A DNA stretch of 9,841 bases from Euryarchaeota archaeon UBA173 (GTDB taxonomy: Archaea > Thermoplasmatota > Poseidoniia > Poseidoniales > Thalassarchaeaceae), in contig DAJH01000057.1 in NCBI GenBank assembly GCA_002498925.1, positions 1-9,841 of the forward strand, read 5' to 3'. Position numbers and translations under genes: made by a program. The notes under the pieces are model-generated. The model had not been told where the DNA came from and ran no database searches. It was given only the letters and a program-made list of their open reading frames with translations. Below, piece after piece: positions 1 through 7,400 of the stretch (positions are counted from its first letter, which is position 1; each line of letters starts with the position of its first letter).

Positions 1-383
1 CCAGCAGTAACCCACGTGCCTTCTTCAGATCCTTTTACTTGGCAGTAGTACAGCATTGTGCAGAGGGCGCATCCCCTGTCTTCCTCCACCATCTCAGCGC
101 AGTTAGGGCACTCGTCTTGGAAGTAGAACTCATCATGCTTAGTTGGGATTGGTATCATAGCGAGCCTCTGGGCAATCACCTCATCGGGAAGTGGGCCATC
201 GGTCTCCCACAGCTCATCTCCTTCCTCCTCGGTCTTCTTGACGAATCTAACAGTGTCAATCGCCATCTTTGGAGTGTCTGACATCAGAGTCCTCCTGATC
301 GCGTTAACGAAAGCGCGGTCCGTATCTGTGAGAAGCACCTTGATGCTCTCCTCATCTTCTTTCAGAATTTTTACTTTAACCAT
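1..383 (-). CDS. rpoD: DNA-directed RNA polymerase subunit D (Rpo3/RpoD), N-terminal part
   Basis: Archaeal counterpart of bacterial alpha and eukaryotic Rpb3; it forms the Rpo3/Rpo11 platform on which RNA polymerase assembles. The stretch is open to the left edge, so 127 complete codons are visible and the C-terminus is missing. Seen in the translation: start MVKVKILKEDEESIKVLL, the dimerisation-domain motif AFVNAIRRTLMSDTP (residues 24-38), and the family motif AQRLAMIPIPT (71-81). A zinc-type site follows with C92, C95, C105 and C108 (C-x2-C-x9-C-x2-C) and a further C114. ATG at 383 is preceded by GAGGTGA (395-389, minus strand), which overlaps the TGA stop of uS11, so the two genes are probably translationally coupled. 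Gene order S13-S4-S11-RpoD independently supports the call. It is not sigma-70, despite sharing the symbol rpoD. Confidence 0.96.
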   Translation of the reverse strand, partial: MVKVKILKEDEESIKVLLTDTDRAFVNAIRRTLMSDTPKMAIDTVRFVKKTEEEGDELWETDGPLPDEVIAQRLAMIPIPTKHDEFYFQDECPNCAEMVEEDRGCALCTMLYYCQVKGSEEGTWVTA

Positions 384-388
384 TTTAT

Positions 389-396
389 TCACCTCA
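389..396 (-). promoter_or_regulatory. uS11 stop codon fused to rpoD Shine-Dalgarno
   Basis: The minus strand reads TGAGGTGA: the TGA stop of uS11 overlaps the GAGGTGA Shine-Dalgarno, 5 nt upstream of the rpoD ATG at 383. It fixes the rpoD start and implies coupled translation. Confidence 0.75.
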
Positions 397-774
397 GACG
401 CGTCTCCCGCGTCGACCCCCCTTTGCCTTGGTCCCATCAGTGGGTATTGGGGTAACATCCTCTATTCTTGTGATCTGCATACCAGCTCTAGTTAGTGCCC
501 TAATTGCAGATGTAGCACCAGGAGCACTGTGCGAGCGATTCCCACCAGCTCCTCTGTACTTGACAATCACCTGATTGAAGTCCTTCTCAACAAGCATCTC
601 AGCCATCCTTTCGGCCGCCCTCATAGACGCGAAGGAGCTAGACTTCTCTGATCCGCCCTTGGTCACCATGCCTCCGGAAACCTTGCAGATGGTTTCCGAG
701 CCGGTGAGATCAGTTGCTGTCATCAGCACGTTGTTGTGAGTTGTGTATATGTGGAGAAGTGCTTTGCGTGGCAT
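394..774 (-). CDS. rps11: 30S ribosomal protein S11 (uS11)
   Basis: Small-subunit platform protein that contacts 16S rRNA near the mRNA exit/E site. The 126-residue product is full length for archaeal uS11. Diagnostic segments are LLHIYTTHNNVLMTATDLTG (residues 6-25), the RGAGGNRSHSAPGATSAIRA region (74-93), and the conserved C-terminus IEDVTPIPTDGTKAKGGRRG followed by RRV. I chose ATG at 774. An in-frame TTG one codon upstream (777) is possible, but a GGAGGTGA Shine-Dalgarno at 788-781 lies 6 nt from the ATG and only 3 nt from the TTG. The ATG shares its A with the TGA stop of uS4 (TGATG, 1-bp overlap), a classic coupling arrangement. The uS11 stop is followed after 10 bp by rpoD. Confidence 0.97.
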   Translation of the reverse strand: MPRKALLHIYTTHNNVLMTATDLTGSETICKVSGGMVTKGGSEKSSSFASMRAAERMAEMLVEKDFNQVIVKYRGAGGNRSHSAPGATSAIRALTRAGMQITRIEDVTPIPTDGTKAKGGRRGRRV

Positions 775-1457
775 CAATTGTCACCTCCAGGAATCGTATC
801 CTCGACAGTTGGTGCAGCAGCCTCTCCTGCCTTGATGTCCTCTACGAAGTCTCCAGCCGCCTGAACAGGTCCACCCACCTCAGACGCCTCTTCCTCGGAG
901 GCATCCACAGTAGCACGGAGCTTCTCGAGTTCCTCCCTGAATGGGTGAGTTGGATCCTCGTATTTCGACCCACTGGTATAGCGGAGCATCTCCTCTTCAT
1001 CTCTCAGAACGTGGTATCCAGGAACAGTCATCTTCTGCTCTCCGATTGAAATATGGCCGTGCACAATCAAATTTCTTGCTGCCCTCATCGAGGGCGCTAG
1101 ACCCTTGTAGTAAACTTGAGACTGGAGTCTTCTGGCCAGCATCAACTCCACATCAATCTGCAGAATGTTGTCAAGACTCGAGCCATCCGAGAGTAGTCCC
1201 TTCCTAGTAAGCGACGCTAGCAAGTCCCCCTTCTCCCGGGAGAAGTGTCCCTCCGAAGTATCGACCCTGCCAATTAGTTTCATGGCCTGGTTTCTGTGCC
1301 TCCTTAGAGCAGATTTCTCTCTCCATATCTCTCTCATTCCTCCGACCTTCTTCAAGCCGTACTTTTCCTTGAGAGCATGCTCCTCTTCTATTCGTGCCTG
1401 CTTCCACGGGTGTGTGGGCGTCTGGGTTTTTGGTCTTGCAAACTTTGGATCTCCCAT
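774..1457 (-). CDS. rps4: 30S ribosomal protein S4 (uS4) with acidic C-terminal extension
   Basis: Primary 16S rRNA-binding protein, an early assembly nucleator of the small subunit. The 227-residue product begins MGDPKFARPKTQTPTHPWKQ, the archaeal/eukaryotic S9e-like N-terminus. The S4 RNA-binding fold covers roughly residues 107-160, with LARRLQSQVYYKGLAPSMRA and ARNLIVHGHISIGEQKMTVP visible. The last ~45 residues (about 182-227) are an Ala/Glu/Asp/Gly-rich tail beyond the usual archaeal length of about 170-180 residues; it has no visible domain and is probably disordered. Translation starts at ATG 1457 behind GAGGTGG, which overlaps the uS13 stop codon. The stop overlaps the uS11 start by one base. 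Confidence 0.97.
   Translation of the reverse strand: MGDPKFARPKTQTPTHPWKQARIEEEHALKEKYGLKKVGGMREIWREKSALRRHRNQAMKLIGRVDTSEGHFSREKGDLLASLTRKGLLSDGSSLDNILQIDVELMLARRLQSQVYYKGLAPSMRAARNLIVHGHISIGEQKMTVPGYHVLRDEEEMLRYTSGSKYEDPTHPFREELEKLRATVDASEEEASEVGGPVQAAGDFVEDIKAGEAAAPTVEDTIPGGDN
781..788 (-). promoter_or_regulatory. Shine-Dalgarno of uS11, internal to the uS4 coding region
   Basis: The minus strand reads GGAGGTGA, the full-strength archaeal Shine-Dalgarno complementary to the 16S 3' end. It lies inside the last codons of uS4 and 6 nt before the uS11 ATG. It decides the uS11 start (ATG 774 over TTG 777) and lets ribosomes finishing uS4 restart on uS11. Confidence 0.85.
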
Positions 1458-1462
1458 CTATT

Positions 1463-1470
1463 CCACCTCA
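1463..1470 (-). promoter_or_regulatory. uS13 stop codon fused to uS4 Shine-Dalgarno
   Basis: The minus strand reads TGAGGTGG: the TGA stop of uS13 (1470-1468) supplies the first bases of a GAGGTGG Shine-Dalgarno, 5 nt before the uS4 ATG. The same device recurs before rpoD (TGAGGTGA at 396-389). Both gaps between stop and next start are exactly 10 bp, which points to termination-reinitiation coupling. Confidence 0.75.
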
Positions 1471-1935
1471 CTTCTTCCTCTCGACACCTAGTGCCGTACC
1501 CTTCCTTCCATTGCTCCGTAGCCTTTGGCCTCGGACCTTGTGGCCGCTCCTGTGGCGTATCCCCCTGTAGGTCTTTATTCCCGCAAGCCTAGCAATGTCA
1601 TCGTCGCGCGTCATCGAAACTTCCATGGCAACGATATGAGCATCTTCATTTGATTCCAAGTCTCTTTGCCTGTTCATCAACCACCAAGGCATCTCAGTGG
1701 CGTAATCGCCTATTGCCTGTCGTAGGCGCTCCTGTTCTTCATCGGTCAGGTGACCCCCAAGTTTGCTTCCGTCAATGTCGGATAATCTGCATATCATGCC
1801 TGCAGTCCTCTTTCCAATGCCCCTTACAGAGCATAGTCCGACTGATATCTTCCTCAGTCCGTCTATATCCGTATCGGCTATCCTAATGATGTAAGAGAAG
1901 TCATCTCCCAGTTGGGTTTCATCTATTGTCGTCAT
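1468..1935 (-). CDS. rps13: 30S ribosomal protein S13 (uS13)
   Basis: Small-subunit head protein that contacts the P-site tRNA and, through bridge B1, the large subunit. The 155-residue product has the archaeal length; bacterial S13 is shorter. Diagnostic parts are SYIIRIADTDIDG (residues 14-26), the helix-turn-helix entry VRGIGKRTA (37-45), the insert region ending EMPWWLMNRQRD (81-92), and the basic C-terminus with YRGIRHRSGHKVRGQRLRSN (123-142) then GRKGTALGVERKK. ATG at 1935 has a GGGAG Shine-Dalgarno at 1949-1945, spaced 9 nt. It is the first gene of the ribosomal cluster. The 103-bp gap upstream is the only sizeable break in this part of the minus strand, so a promoter here is likely. 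Confidence 0.97.
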   Translation of the reverse strand: MTTIDETQLGDDFSYIIRIADTDIDGLRKISVGLCSVRGIGKRTAGMICRLSDIDGSKLGGHLTDEEQERLRQAIGDYATEMPWWLMNRQRDLESNEDAHIVAMEVSMTRDDDIARLAGIKTYRGIRHRSGHKVRGQRLRSNGRKGTALGVERKK

Positions 1936-2002
1936 GTTACGGTTCTCCCGTGTTCACCGGTTACCCAGTGGCCCAGTAGGCATCCGGGCGACCGACCCTC
2001 CC

Positions 2003-2010
2003 TATTTGAA
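2003..2010 (-). promoter_or_regulatory. Weak TATA-like element upstream of uS13
   Basis: The minus strand reads TTCAAATA within an otherwise GC-rich spacer. If it binds TBP, transcription would start about 25 nt downstream (near 1980), leaving a leader of about 45 nt containing the uS13 Shine-Dalgarno. The match to a euryarchaeal TATA box is imperfect and no convincing BRE was seen. The placement, in the only real gap before the ribosomal cluster, is the main support. Confidence 0.3.
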
Positions 2011-2019
2011 TCGATTGGA

Positions 2020-2034
2020 CGCCCCGTAGGGGCG
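2020..2034. repeat. Perfect GC hairpin between the methyltransferase gene and uS13
   Basis: CGCCCC (2020-2025) and GGGGCG (2029-2034) form a perfect 6-bp stem closed by a 3-nt loop, starting 5 bp after the methyltransferase stop codon. No T-run follows on the minus strand, so a standard archaeal U-tract terminator is not evident. It could be a 3'-end stabilising structure, a weak terminator or a binding site next to the uS13 promoter candidate. Confidence 0.5.
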
Positions 2035-2038
2035 GAAA

Positions 2039-3346
2039 TTACGGCTCTCGGCAGACAATGTAGACTGTGTGACCGCTATCTCCCCTGACTAGCTGGATAT
2101 CCGCCATGAATGAACGAGCTCCCTCGATATCCCTCATCGCCTTATGCAACCTCCTCTGTAGCGTGGGGTGCAATTCCGGATCGAGTGAGCACCTCAGAGT
2201 GATGCTACCAATATCGTTCCTGGCCAGAGACGCAGCAGTAAGGTCGATGCTGTGCAGCTCTGGAGGGGAAAGCCTGTGCTGTACCACTTGTCCGGTAGCT
2301 ACTACGAACCCCATGAGGTCATCATCCTCCTCAATAGGCTCTGTGTGTATCAGAATCGGCCTCCTTCCGCTTACTCTCAGCCAGGTCCATCCGCCCCTGT
2401 CGCCAAAGGCTGACTCAATCCAATTATCCTGCAGCCCACTTTCAAGCAGAACGGGATCCAGAATCGTCATCCAAGATCCAAAAGGCGGCGGCTCACTAAG
2501 ACTGGACGCAACCGCGGTCGATGCCTTGCCTTCTATGGAGGCCATTATTTTCTTCCTACCCATCCTTACGCACCTTCTCGGACTCTTAGAGGACAGGGAG
2601 CCAGACCAAACAGACAGGCGATCAACTCGCCCCCCTCCCTGGCTGAGCCACTCCCAGGTCCTCCTGATTCCGGGGAATGAAGTCTCTATTGTAGCATCAA
2701 CCATCGATCTCTGATCGTCGTTCAGCCGTGGTGACAAGTCTAGAAGCACACTAGGTCCATTTGGCCCCGGCTCCAAGTAATTCTTCCATGAACTTAGGAG
2801 CGGTCCAAGTGGTGGGTCCATCTCATCTATGTGGTGATTCTGTGCATCAATGGGCCTTGCAGGGTCAAGGTGCAACATTGCCACTGGGGGATGAGCTCGG
2901 GTACCGGCCTCACGAAGGCTAGACCAGTACTCCGTCATCACTCCCTCAGCATCAGAACCATCCCCTATCACAATCCTGTCCATGGATCGCTGAACATCGT
3001 CCGAATCCGCTGCAACGAACATGTTAGCCGCACAAAGAACGGCGATATTCCCATCTATTTCGACCCCCAAAGCAGGCCTCTTCAGGATCTTTGAGTAGGC
3101 AATGAGCTGAATTCCTGAACCTGCCGCCACATCAGCTATCACTCCCGGGCCCAATGATTTGGAATCTATCTGCTCGGCTCTTGCTAACGCCAATCCCCAC
3201 GGAGTGGAAAGCCTCCGCATTTCGTCAGTCATATGGAAGGACGGCTCATTTTTGCGAGCCGATTTGGCCGACGCACGCCTCCCAGCCTCTTTCGCAACCC
3301 CAGCAGAGGGCCTAACAGACGCATGACTACTGTCATCTGACATCAT
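2039..3346 (-). CDS. SAM-dependent methyltransferase with THUMP-like C-terminal domain
   Basis: A predicted class I methyltransferase of 435 residues. After a basic, low-complexity N-terminus (1-38), the segment MRRLSTPWGLALARAEQID (43-61) resembles the helix that precedes the fold in archaeal RNA methylases. The SAM loop is VIADVAAGSGIQ (69-80), an acidic strand end is GVEIDG (94-99), and GDGSD (128-132) follows. The motif LHLDPARP (158-165) and PPLGPLL (178-184) then match the DPAR...PPL signature of methyltransferases carrying a THUMP-like domain (the PG_1098 type). Residues about 297-435 fit the C-terminal part of that family: DPVLLESGLQDNW, then ARNDIGSITLRC (375-386) and a final beta-rich end. 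The family is thought to act on RNA; the substrate is not known and cannot be read here. Two adjacent ATGs exist (3346 and 3343). A CTAAATAT-like stretch about 20-25 nt upstream could drive a nearly leaderless transcript, although co-transcription with the FKBP-like gene 21 bp upstream is equally possible. Confidence 0.78.
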   Translation of the reverse strand: MMSDDSSHASVRPSAGVAKEAGRRASAKSARKNEPSFHMTDEMRRLSTPWGLALARAEQIDSKSLGPGVIADVAAGSGIQLIAYSKILKRPALGVEIDGNIAVLCAANMFVAADSDDVQRSMDRIVIGDGSDAEGVMTEYWSSLREAGTRAHPPVAMLHLDPARPIDAQNHHIDEMDPPLGPLLSSWKNYLEPGPNGPSVLLDLSPRLNDDQRSMVDATIETSFPGIRRTWEWLSQGGGRVDRLSVWSGSLSSKSPRRCVRMGRKKIMASIEGKASTAVASSLSEPPPFGSWMTILDPVLLESGLQDNWIESAFGDRGGWTWLRVSGRRPILIHTEPIEEDDDLMGFVVATGQVVQHRLSPPELHSIDLTAASLARNDIGSITLRCSLDPELHPTLQRRLHKAMRDIEGARSFMADIQLVRGDSGHTVYIVCREP

Positions 3347-3367
3347 TAACGCCCCTAATCTCCATAT

Positions 3368-4324
3368 TTAGACCCCAACAAATGCTGTAACTTCTAACTC
3401 AAATCGAAGCCAAGAAGTCTGCAAAGGATGGCCATCCGAGCCGCCATAAGCTATGCTAGGGGGCAGGAGCGTGATATGGCTTGTACCGGTGTCAACCCCT
3501 GGAATAAGGCCCCTGTCAGCATCTATGTCAAGACCTATCGCAGACCACCCAAAACCTTCGATATAGTTCGGGTCATCACCGGCATTCACTGGGAGGTCCC
3601 CCTCATCCAAAAGCTCACCTGTGTCAGCATCCCAAACCCTGTAATGGACCTGAAGGCTATCCCCATCTTGTGAATGAAGCTCACGTTCGTCAACCCCCTT
3701 GAATACCGTTACATCAAGCCTCACTTCAGAAGAAACCAGTGCAACATGAGAGGCCACGATCGAGAAGCTACTTTCGTCAATATCCTCAGTAATCTCAATC
3801 TCTATAATTATCGAATCATTACCTGGGATTTCGTTAATCAGCAGCTGAGTATCGTCAGAGTTTGAAAATAGTACGTCGGCTCCCTCTATCTCCAGTAGCA
3901 GATCCAGGGTCTGGTTCCCCCTGTTGTGTACTGCTACAGAAGCACGATCGCCACTCCCCTGGTGTTCCCAGTCACAACGTAACTCCCCGGGGTAGAGGAA
4001 CACATCATCCTGCGATGAAAGATTCTCGGGCCAATCCCAGTCCCCTTCCCTTGAGTCGCAGGTATCGAAAAGGAGATCCACTTCCCATGCCCAACGCCCA
4101 TCTACCTCTAGCATCGACTCATCAACAGATCCGAAAGAGTCCTCGAGGTGATTCATGAATTTGTACGCGTCAACGCTAATCCATACCGTGGAAAGTAGAA
4201 CCACCAATATAGTCGATAATGATAGGAGTATCGCTGCCCTCGGAACAGCCATCTCGTTAATGCCAAGTGGCACATGTGGATGCTCGACTTCGTCGGGCGT
4301 GTCCGATATCCACGTCCGCGTCAT
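3368..4324 (-). CDS. Membrane-anchored protein with C-terminal FKBP-like domain
   Basis: A 318-residue protein with a short N-terminal segment, one membrane helix at about 30-50 (AAILLSLSTILVVLLSTVWI) and an acidic outside region. Residues about 125-210 are beta-rich, in the style of an Ig-like/CARDB-type domain; C89 and C117 could form a disulfide. Residues about 221-318 read as an FKBP-type peptidyl-prolyl isomerase fold: LQVHYRVWDADTGELLDEGD (224-243, compare VHYTG...G..FD), LIPGVDTGT (273-281), LLPPSIAYGGSDGHP (286-300) and the closing strand LRFELEVTAF (306-315). Y228, D240 and Y293 are in places expected for FKBP pocket residues. The canonical GW tryptophan in the VI-x-GW motif has no clear counterpart, so isomerase activity may be weak or lost. 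An in-frame TGA at 4330-4328 excludes a longer N-terminus; M25 (4252) is an alternative start. The likely role is an extracytoplasmic foldase or chaperone at the membrane. Confidence 0.72.
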   Translation of the reverse strand: MTRTWISDTPDEVEHPHVPLGINEMAVPRAAILLSLSTILVVLLSTVWISVDAYKFMNHLEDSFGSVDESMLEVDGRWAWEVDLLFDTCDSREGDWDWPENLSSQDDVFLYPGELRCDWEHQGSGDRASVAVHNRGNQTLDLLLEIEGADVLFSNSDDTQLLINEIPGNDSIIIEIEITEDIDESSFSIVASHVALVSSEVRLDVTVFKGVDERELHSQDGDSLQVHYRVWDADTGELLDEGDLPVNAGDDPNYIEGFGWSAIGLDIDADRGLIPGVDTGTSHITLLPPSIAYGGSDGHPLQTSWLRFELEVTAFVGV

Positions 4325-4329
4325 GATTC

Positions 4330-4380
4330 ATTTGCCAACACCTTCTGCCATCAACGTTGGCCTCTTCGGTTATGGCAAAT
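4330..4380. repeat. Nested inverted repeat just before the FKBP-like gene
   Basis: ATTTGCCA (4330-4337) and TGGCAAAT (4373-4380) are perfect 8-bp complementary arms enclosing 35 nt. Inside lies a second short pair, GCCA (4347-4350) and TGGC (4358-4361), with a 7-nt loop. On the minus-strand transcript the outer stem ends 5 nt before the ATG at 4324 and encloses the GAAGGTG sequence, the only Shine-Dalgarno-like bases nearby. It could be an RNA structure tuning translation, or an operator. The rest of the 87-bp spacer (4325-4411) shows no other clear signal. Confidence 0.5.
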
Positions 4381-4411
4381 CGTCAATTGGCTAGAGTCAT
4401 TTTCCAACGAA

Positions 4412-7400
4412 TCAATCCTTTACAAGCTCTTTTTCGTATGTTATTCCCAGCCAAGACACTATTCCAAGCTCGATTGCCACTATTGTTAGTCCAATCAGCA
4501 TTATTCCCGGATTTACCAGCATCCCTCCGAAGAATACCAGTGCGGTCAATATGGCCAAGATGAGATCAATCAGGCCCCAAATCCTGAGGCTCCTTCTCAG
4601 TTGAAGTATACCTATCACCCAAACCGCGGTGGACATAATTATCAGGGCTATCGGAAGAAGTCCACTTACCCCTCCGCCAAGTAGACCAATTATGATCAGA
4701 AGATGCCCATTGGAAGCCAGTACAAACGCCCAATCGCCCTTCTTCGCAGGTACAGTCAGAACACAAAGGAAAATCGCAATCGCCCCAAGTGTTATGCTGG
4801 CCTCAGCAATTATCGATGAAACCCCCTCGATCCAGTTACTAGCGGCAACCATCACCAGAATGACTCCCGGAATGGCTAGCCCGACAGAATTTTGCTGCTC
4901 TCTCCTCACTCCCTGTATGATAGCGCTGCAGATTGCTATTGCCCCAGCGGGTCCGAATGAGAGGATTACAACGGCAATGGCACGCCCGCCTCTGCCAACC
5001 CCACCCTTTGAGTCGACTCTCCCCTTTGAGTTACGAAGGCCGTCAATCCAGAAATCTGCAATCACTGCAATCACGAGCACTACCTCTAGGAGAAGCAGTG
5101 GAAGTTTCCATTCGAACAAATCCCCGGTCAATGGATCTACCGTAAGAGGCCAAGGCAAGGATTCGTACAGCAGGCTTCCGATTAGACGGTCAATGAAAAG
5201 GGGCAAAATTAGCCAATCTATTGCAATCGGAATCCTATCAAGCAAATTCTCTTGTCGGTATAGAGAGATAGCAACCAACTCAACTACGATTACCACTACC
5301 ACGGCCAAGCCTAACAGATCTTGATTGCTGCCTCCGGGACCGAGCAAGGAAGCGATGTGCGCAAGAACGATACCGCCAATCGCGAGAGCGATGGGGGTTT
5401 CTATTCCCCCGATGTGAGGCAGTGGCAGCTCTAGGCCCCTGGTTCTGAATCTGGCGATTGCAACGAGAATAGTGATGAAAGCCCCACAAGAAAGCAGAAC
5501 TAGGGGGTTAGACCCGGTAGTCAAACCAACTAGCACATTTGCCCCCAATACGACTGCCATGACCGAGATAACAATCACGGGCTTGTGACTAACATCTGTT
5601 GTGTACAGGTCTTCTAAATTATCCGTTGGAGCCAGTTCTCTCCTCTTCTTCCTGGACTCCCTCATCTCGGCAACCCTGGGATTGAAGCCTGAAACAGAAC
5701 CCGCTCCCTCAGATTTCGAAACAGAACCCGATGAGTCCCCAGCGGCCATTTCCCTCCTTTCACTGAGGAGGCTAATCGTTTGCAATTCTCTCCTAATCTC
5801 GCCCCTCGCCACAAGCCATAGAGAACTCAGGACAAAAATCGCTATGGATGCGTATTTTGGTCCTGGGTCTCCATTTTGCCAGGAAAGTGAGATTGCAATT
5901 ATCATCAGCCACAATGATGCAAGGGCCGGTCTCAGCAGGTCCTCGATGGTGCCGGCCTTGGGCAGATACGTACCGAGCATGGCGGCCGTACACAAGACAA
6001 CTACGAATCCAGTATCAAACTCGGGAAGAGACTCTGAATTAGGCAACAAATTAGAAGCATCGTTTCCAGATAGGAAAATCAGGAAAGGCAATGTCATCAG
6101 CCCCATCGCCAACGTGTAGTTTCTATTTTCAGAATCACGTTCGAACAGAATCAGCGATAGAAGTAGTATGCATAGAATCAAACTCAGAATCTCTCCACCC
6201 CCGTGCCTCCATTGAATTATCACGGCACTGGCAAAGATGATGCCCAACATCATATCCACTCCACCGACTCTTACCTTTCTTACATGGGCAATGAGATGCA
6301 GAGTCCATATTGTCCCGCATACTAGAACTAGAGTTATGGCGCTGAAGCCCCCGAATTGAGCCATGAAAATCGTAGTAATCATGGGTATCCAAAGTCCCAG
6401 ACTCCAAAGCTGCAGTGCTCCAGAATCTCTAACCGAGGCCGAAATCTCGGAAACGCCGAGGAATTTCGATGCGAGGTTCACGTTTGTAGAACCCAGTTTC
6501 TCATTAACTACGGACATGAGTATTGAACAAAGGATAAGGTACCCTGCAAGTGGAACCACATCTACCTCAATGACACTCCCCGGGTCGATTCGATCATTGG
6601 CCACGAGAACGGTCCTGAGTGTCTCCTCGAGGGTCTCCTCAACCAGAATCCAAATCCATGGCAGTAGAACGGTCACTCCAGCGAGCGATGGCGACTCCCT
6701 CCTGACTGAAAGAAATGCAGTGCCCAGGTGAAGTAATGAAAGAAGTGAGAGAAGAATTAAGCCACCGTCACCACCATTATCCACTGACTCGGATGGAACC
6801 AGAATTACCAGTAATACGAGAATAGCCACCGCCCCTCCCCACAGTACCCTATCAGTAACTATGTCCTGATCCCGCAGGACAACAAATCCAGTAATCACTG
6901 TCCCAATGACAGTGAAAAGAACATATTCGGAAATCCCCAACTGCCCTTCGATAAATTGTCCGTTAGCGAGCATTCCAACCAGAATAATCGAGGAAGAGGC
7001 CAGGGGGGTCACCACCCTTCCGGGCGCAACGCCCCTGACGGTGAGGTATGAGCCACCAAAGGCACCCCCTAGTACGGTAACCATGGCTAATGCATAGCCC
7101 GCGTCATCTCTGTTCGCAGCCACTGCCAGAAGCGCTCCAATAAGCCCCAAAGATACGGAGACCCCCCAAAGTCCCGGCTTACCCAAGCCCATTACCTTCA
7201 TTGCATCCGAGAACCAATTGGCCTCCTTTGCAAATTTTGATGCCATAGTTGCATTCGCCGCAGTCACAGCCATCATCAGCGTGAAGAGGAGCAGTGGAGA
7301 GTCAAGAGGAAGTATCCGCAATTCACCGATACGGAGACCCCCGGTTGTAGCATGCATTCCAATCCACAGATTCGAAGAAGCAATTCCTAGCGCAGCTAGA

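Noticed and set aside
775..777. TTG start for uS11, one codon upstream
   Set aside because: The Shine-Dalgarno would be only 3 nt away; the adjacent ATG has 6-nt spacing and forms the TGATG overlap with the uS4 stop.
2020..2034. Hairpin as an intrinsic terminator
   Set aside because: No T-run follows on the minus strand, and archaeal termination relies mainly on U-tracts; kept as a hairpin only.
1936..2038. Possible tRNA or small RNA in the gap before uS13
   Set aside because: No cloverleaf arms, TTCGA-type T-loop or CCA-adjacent acceptor stem could be found, and the gap is largely filled by promoter, hairpin and leader.
2106..2714. Plus-strand frame of 202 codons opposite the methyltransferase gene
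   Set aside because: The minus strand holds a protein with a SAM loop and DPAR motif; the antisense product has no recognisable feature and no Shine-Dalgarno.
4629..5324. Long plus-strand open frame (231 codons) opposite the giant membrane protein gene
   Set aside because: It is antisense to a continuous hydrophobic coding frame; its product is Ser/Thr/Pro/Ile-rich with no domain, as expected for the complement of Leu/Val/Gly-rich codons.
5601..6119. Plus-strand frame of 172 codons opposite the giant membrane protein gene
   Set aside because: Shadow of the coding frame; low-complexity product with no ribosome binding site.
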